DNA from: Moringa oleifera | Taxonomy: Eukaryota; Streptophyta; Magnoliopsida; Brassicales; Moringaceae | Reading direction: 5' to 3' | Assembly: GCA_021397835.1 (NCBI GenBank) | Contig: JAJFZO010000064.1 | Span: forward strand, 124,001 to 188,000 | DNA: 64,000 nucleotides | Part shown: in pieces, positions 61,971 through 64,000 of the stretch | Position numbering within the stretch: position 1 is the first letter of the stretch | Layout: every line of letters starts with the position of its first letter | Program-made: the position numbers and the translations under genes | Notes under the pieces: model-generated | The model's input: the letters and a program-made list of their open reading frames with translations, nothing else | What the model was told of the DNA's origin: nothing | The model's database searches: none

Positions 61971-63235
61971 TGGAATTAATGGTTTTGTCAATAATACTAC
62001 ACGAATCTAAAGGATAGAGGATTACGTATTTAATCGCGTTTTTCTTTGATCCGTTGAAGTTTATAATGTAACATTTTGATTTTCCAAGTTTGAGACATAT
62101 CTACGATCGGTCTATCACAAGTCTTTCGATAGTGTGGCAATTTTCATGTTTTGGCTCATAAAGGGAACTTCGCAAAACAATTTGTTCGAGAAGTTTATTA
62201 AACGGTGTTGGATTCAAGAATGGTCGGAGGGTAACAACCATGTGAAAACTAAGGCTTAACCTCGCTGCGTCCAAACAAATCCCATTTTCAATATATCCTA
62301 ACTTATTAAGCCTCGATTGATTAAGTTGAACTAAAATAATCCATTCGTCTAAATGGTTTGAATGATATTAATACGAATAAGAGATTTACAGTGGGAAATT
62401 CGAAGCGAATTTATTTTTCGAGCTTAAAATTATTTTATTTTATTTTTCCAGTGAAAGCATACAAGGCAATTTGTTCTCTTTCTTGCAAACCCATGTCAAA
62501 GAAACAAAGTAGAGGAGGAATAGTACATAACCAAAAGAAACAAGGCAGAAAAGAAACGAAAGCAGTTTCATAACTTTTTCTATCGATTCCGAGGTTTATT
62601 TTCCCTCCTTTTTGCACTAAATTCCAAGTTTAACACTTCGTTTCTCAATCGTCACTACGAGACCTTTCTCCGGCTAGAACCATCATGTTCTCAAAGATTT
62701 AATTGGCATGATTCGGATGTCGTGGTCAAAAAATGAAAAGAATAGTAGTTTCTTCTTAGTTTGAACCATGACAAATATTATTTGATCATTTAAGATTCAA
62801 TGAGCAACTATCATTATTTTAATTAGCTTTCAATCACTCCGAGGAGAAGTTTATGCTCAATTATCAAATGTCAAAAGTTTGGTAGGTAGAAGATCGAAAT
62901 TAAATGGAACTCAGATATCGTTAACAAATTATACCTTACGGTTTTATACTGTCATAAAAATAGGAAAGTTTGAAAAAATAATATACATATCGATAAGTGC
63001 ACTTGTGTTATTCTACTTTCTTTTAGGCCGACTTCTTATTTTCCTTTCTAATTTGTTAAGTTTGTTCGTAATGACCTAACAATACGTTGAAAATGTAACT
63101 TCTTTTCTCTTTTCCCTATCGCAATTAATGACTTAACTTGAACGTTGTTAGAGGTTGCAATAAAGATGATGTAGTTACATGTATGGTAATTGAAATTAAT
63201 GTGACACGGCTTCGAGATTAAATATCTCATTGCTG

Positions 63236-63243
63236 TATATAAA
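63236..63243 (+). promoter_or_regulatory. TATA box of prolamin-like gene copy 2
   Basis: TATATAAA at the same relative position as in unit 1, 88 bases before the ATG at 63324. Confidence 0.65.
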
Positions 63244-63323
63244 TTGATTTCACTTGTGGCATGAACATCAACCGACAACATCTCACCCATTCGGAACAAC
63301 AAAAATTTCTCACCTCGCTAATC

Positions 63324-63680
63324 ATGTCGAATTTCGGCATTTATTCAACTATGGTCTTATTGGTTTTGGCAGGAATGGCGATCTTGGTTCCACAAGGCTT
63401 TGCACAGGAAAACATCGTAGAAAGATACCATTGCCTTAAGTACAAGTTAGACCTGAGTTGCGTGGCAGAGATCAAGTCTGGTATCTTCGACGCGGGTAGC
63501 ATCAGCTCTAAATGTTGTCGTGAGCTGGTGGCACAAGGCAAAGTTTGTCATGAAGCACTCGCGAAACGAGAACTGGAAAACCCCAAGTATAAGGGAAAAG
63601 AGCCAACGATACTGTCAACGATCGCACAAGTTTGGGATGATTGTTCTTCGATCGTTGTTTCGCCAGCACCTTCCGCTTGA
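63324..63680 (+). CDS. Secreted six-cysteine prolamin-like (ECA1-type) peptide, copy 2
   Basis: 118 residues, with protein and coding sequence identical to copy 1 as far as I can read. It has the same signal peptide, the same six cysteines and the same C-terminal SPAPSA. Lack of even silent differences over 357 bases points to a very recent duplication, ongoing gene conversion, or an assembly duplication. The flanking promoter and 3' region are copied as well, so both copies should be expressed alike if either is. Confidence 0.9.
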   Translation: MSNFGIYSTMVLLVLAGMAILVPQGFAQENIVERYHCLKYKLDLSCVAEIKSGIFDAGSISSKCCRELVAQGKVCHEALAKRELENPKYKGKEPTILSTIAQVWDDCSSIVVSPAPSA

Positions 63681-63904
63681 TGGAATTAATGGTTTTGTCA
63701 ATAATACTACACGAATCTAAAGGATAGAGGATTACGTATTTAATCGCTTTTTCTTTGATCCGTTGAAGTTTATAATGTAACATTTTGATTTTCCAAGTTT
63801 GAGACATATCTACGATCGGTCTATCACATGTCTTTCGATAGTGTGGCAATTTTCATGTTTTGGCTCATAAAGGGAACTTCGCAAAACAATTTGTTCGAGA
63901 AGTT

Positions 63905-64000
63905 TATTAAACGGTGTTGGATTCAAGAATGGTCGGAGGGTAACAACCATGTGAAAACTAAGGCTTAACCTCGCTGCGTCCAAACAAATCCCATTTTCAA
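63905..64000 (+). repeat. Start of a third tandem unit, cut by the window edge
   Basis: Sequence from GTGTTGGATTCAAGAATGGT to the window end repeats the first 96 bases of unit 2 and carries the same CCCATTTTCAA variant, rather than the CCCACTTTCAA of unit 1. The array therefore continues to the right. Confidence 0.9.

Larger units (their letters stand above)
60486..62195 (+). repeat. Tandem unit 1, 1710 bp
   Basis: Begins at GTGTTGGATTCAAGAATGGT and ends just before the same sequence at about 62196. It differs from unit 2 at only a handful of positions that I could see (for example C versus T near 60574, A versus G near 60924, one base of length near 62040, A versus T near 62120), so the two units are more than 99 percent identical. 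Confidence 0.95.
62196..63904 (+). repeat. Tandem unit 2, about 1709 bp
   Basis: A near-identical copy of 60486-62195, offset by 1710 bases. It contains the second prolamin-like gene and is followed directly by the beginning of a third unit. Confidence 0.95.

Overview
The window is nuclear DNA from a flowering plant, almost certainly a eudicot. The genes are split by many GT-AG introns, the intergenic DNA is very AT-rich, plant-specific families are present (CAMTA, TOM1/TOM3, OM64, prolamin-like egg-cell peptides), and the repeats are typical plant copia, CACTA, LINE and foldback elements. Large introns carrying old transposons would fit a grapevine-like genome, but the species is an inference I cannot test here.

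Layout. (1) 465-3672 (+): the 3' half of a calmodulin-binding transcription activator (CAMTA), cut by the left window edge. (2) 6817-11829 (-): a complete 11-exon, 290-residue TOM1/TOM3-type membrane protein with one GC-AG intron. (3) 11830-18649: promoter with G-boxes, then AT-rich DNA with foldback elements. (4) 18650-23760 (+): a complete 5-exon, 283-residue protein phosphatase 2C with an antisense LINE fragment in its large intron. (5) 23761-31941: a long gene-poor AT-rich stretch with a clear foldback MITE at about 26420-26880; a CGCG-rich promoter follows. (6) 31942-45407 (+): a complete 13-exon, 605-residue OM64/TOC64-type receptor (dead amidase domain plus TPR) with a gag-less antisense Ty1/copia element in intron 9. 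(7) 47089-49182 (-): a single-exon, 697-residue phytosulfokine-receptor-like ectodomain with a membrane anchor but no kinase. (8) 49183-56229: relics of a CACTA (En/Spm) transposon and of a copia polymerase. (9) 56230-57821 (+): a complete 4-exon, 322-residue alpha/beta hydrolase. (10) 60120-64000: a tandem array of a 1.71-kb unit carrying a secreted six-cysteine prolamin-like (ECA1-type) peptide gene. It holds two almost identical full units, the start of a third at the window edge, and an older diverged unit that has lost its gene.

The genes do not form a pathway or operon; they are independent plant genes. The most interesting points are the recent tandem amplification of the small secreted peptide gene beside a gene-less relic unit, the kinase-less PSKR-like protein with an intact reading frame, the set of foldback elements, and a cluster of CGCG boxes (the known CAMTA target core) in front of OM64. 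Exon coordinates were derived by hand from splice sites and reading-frame continuity, and total lengths closed in frame for every complete gene.
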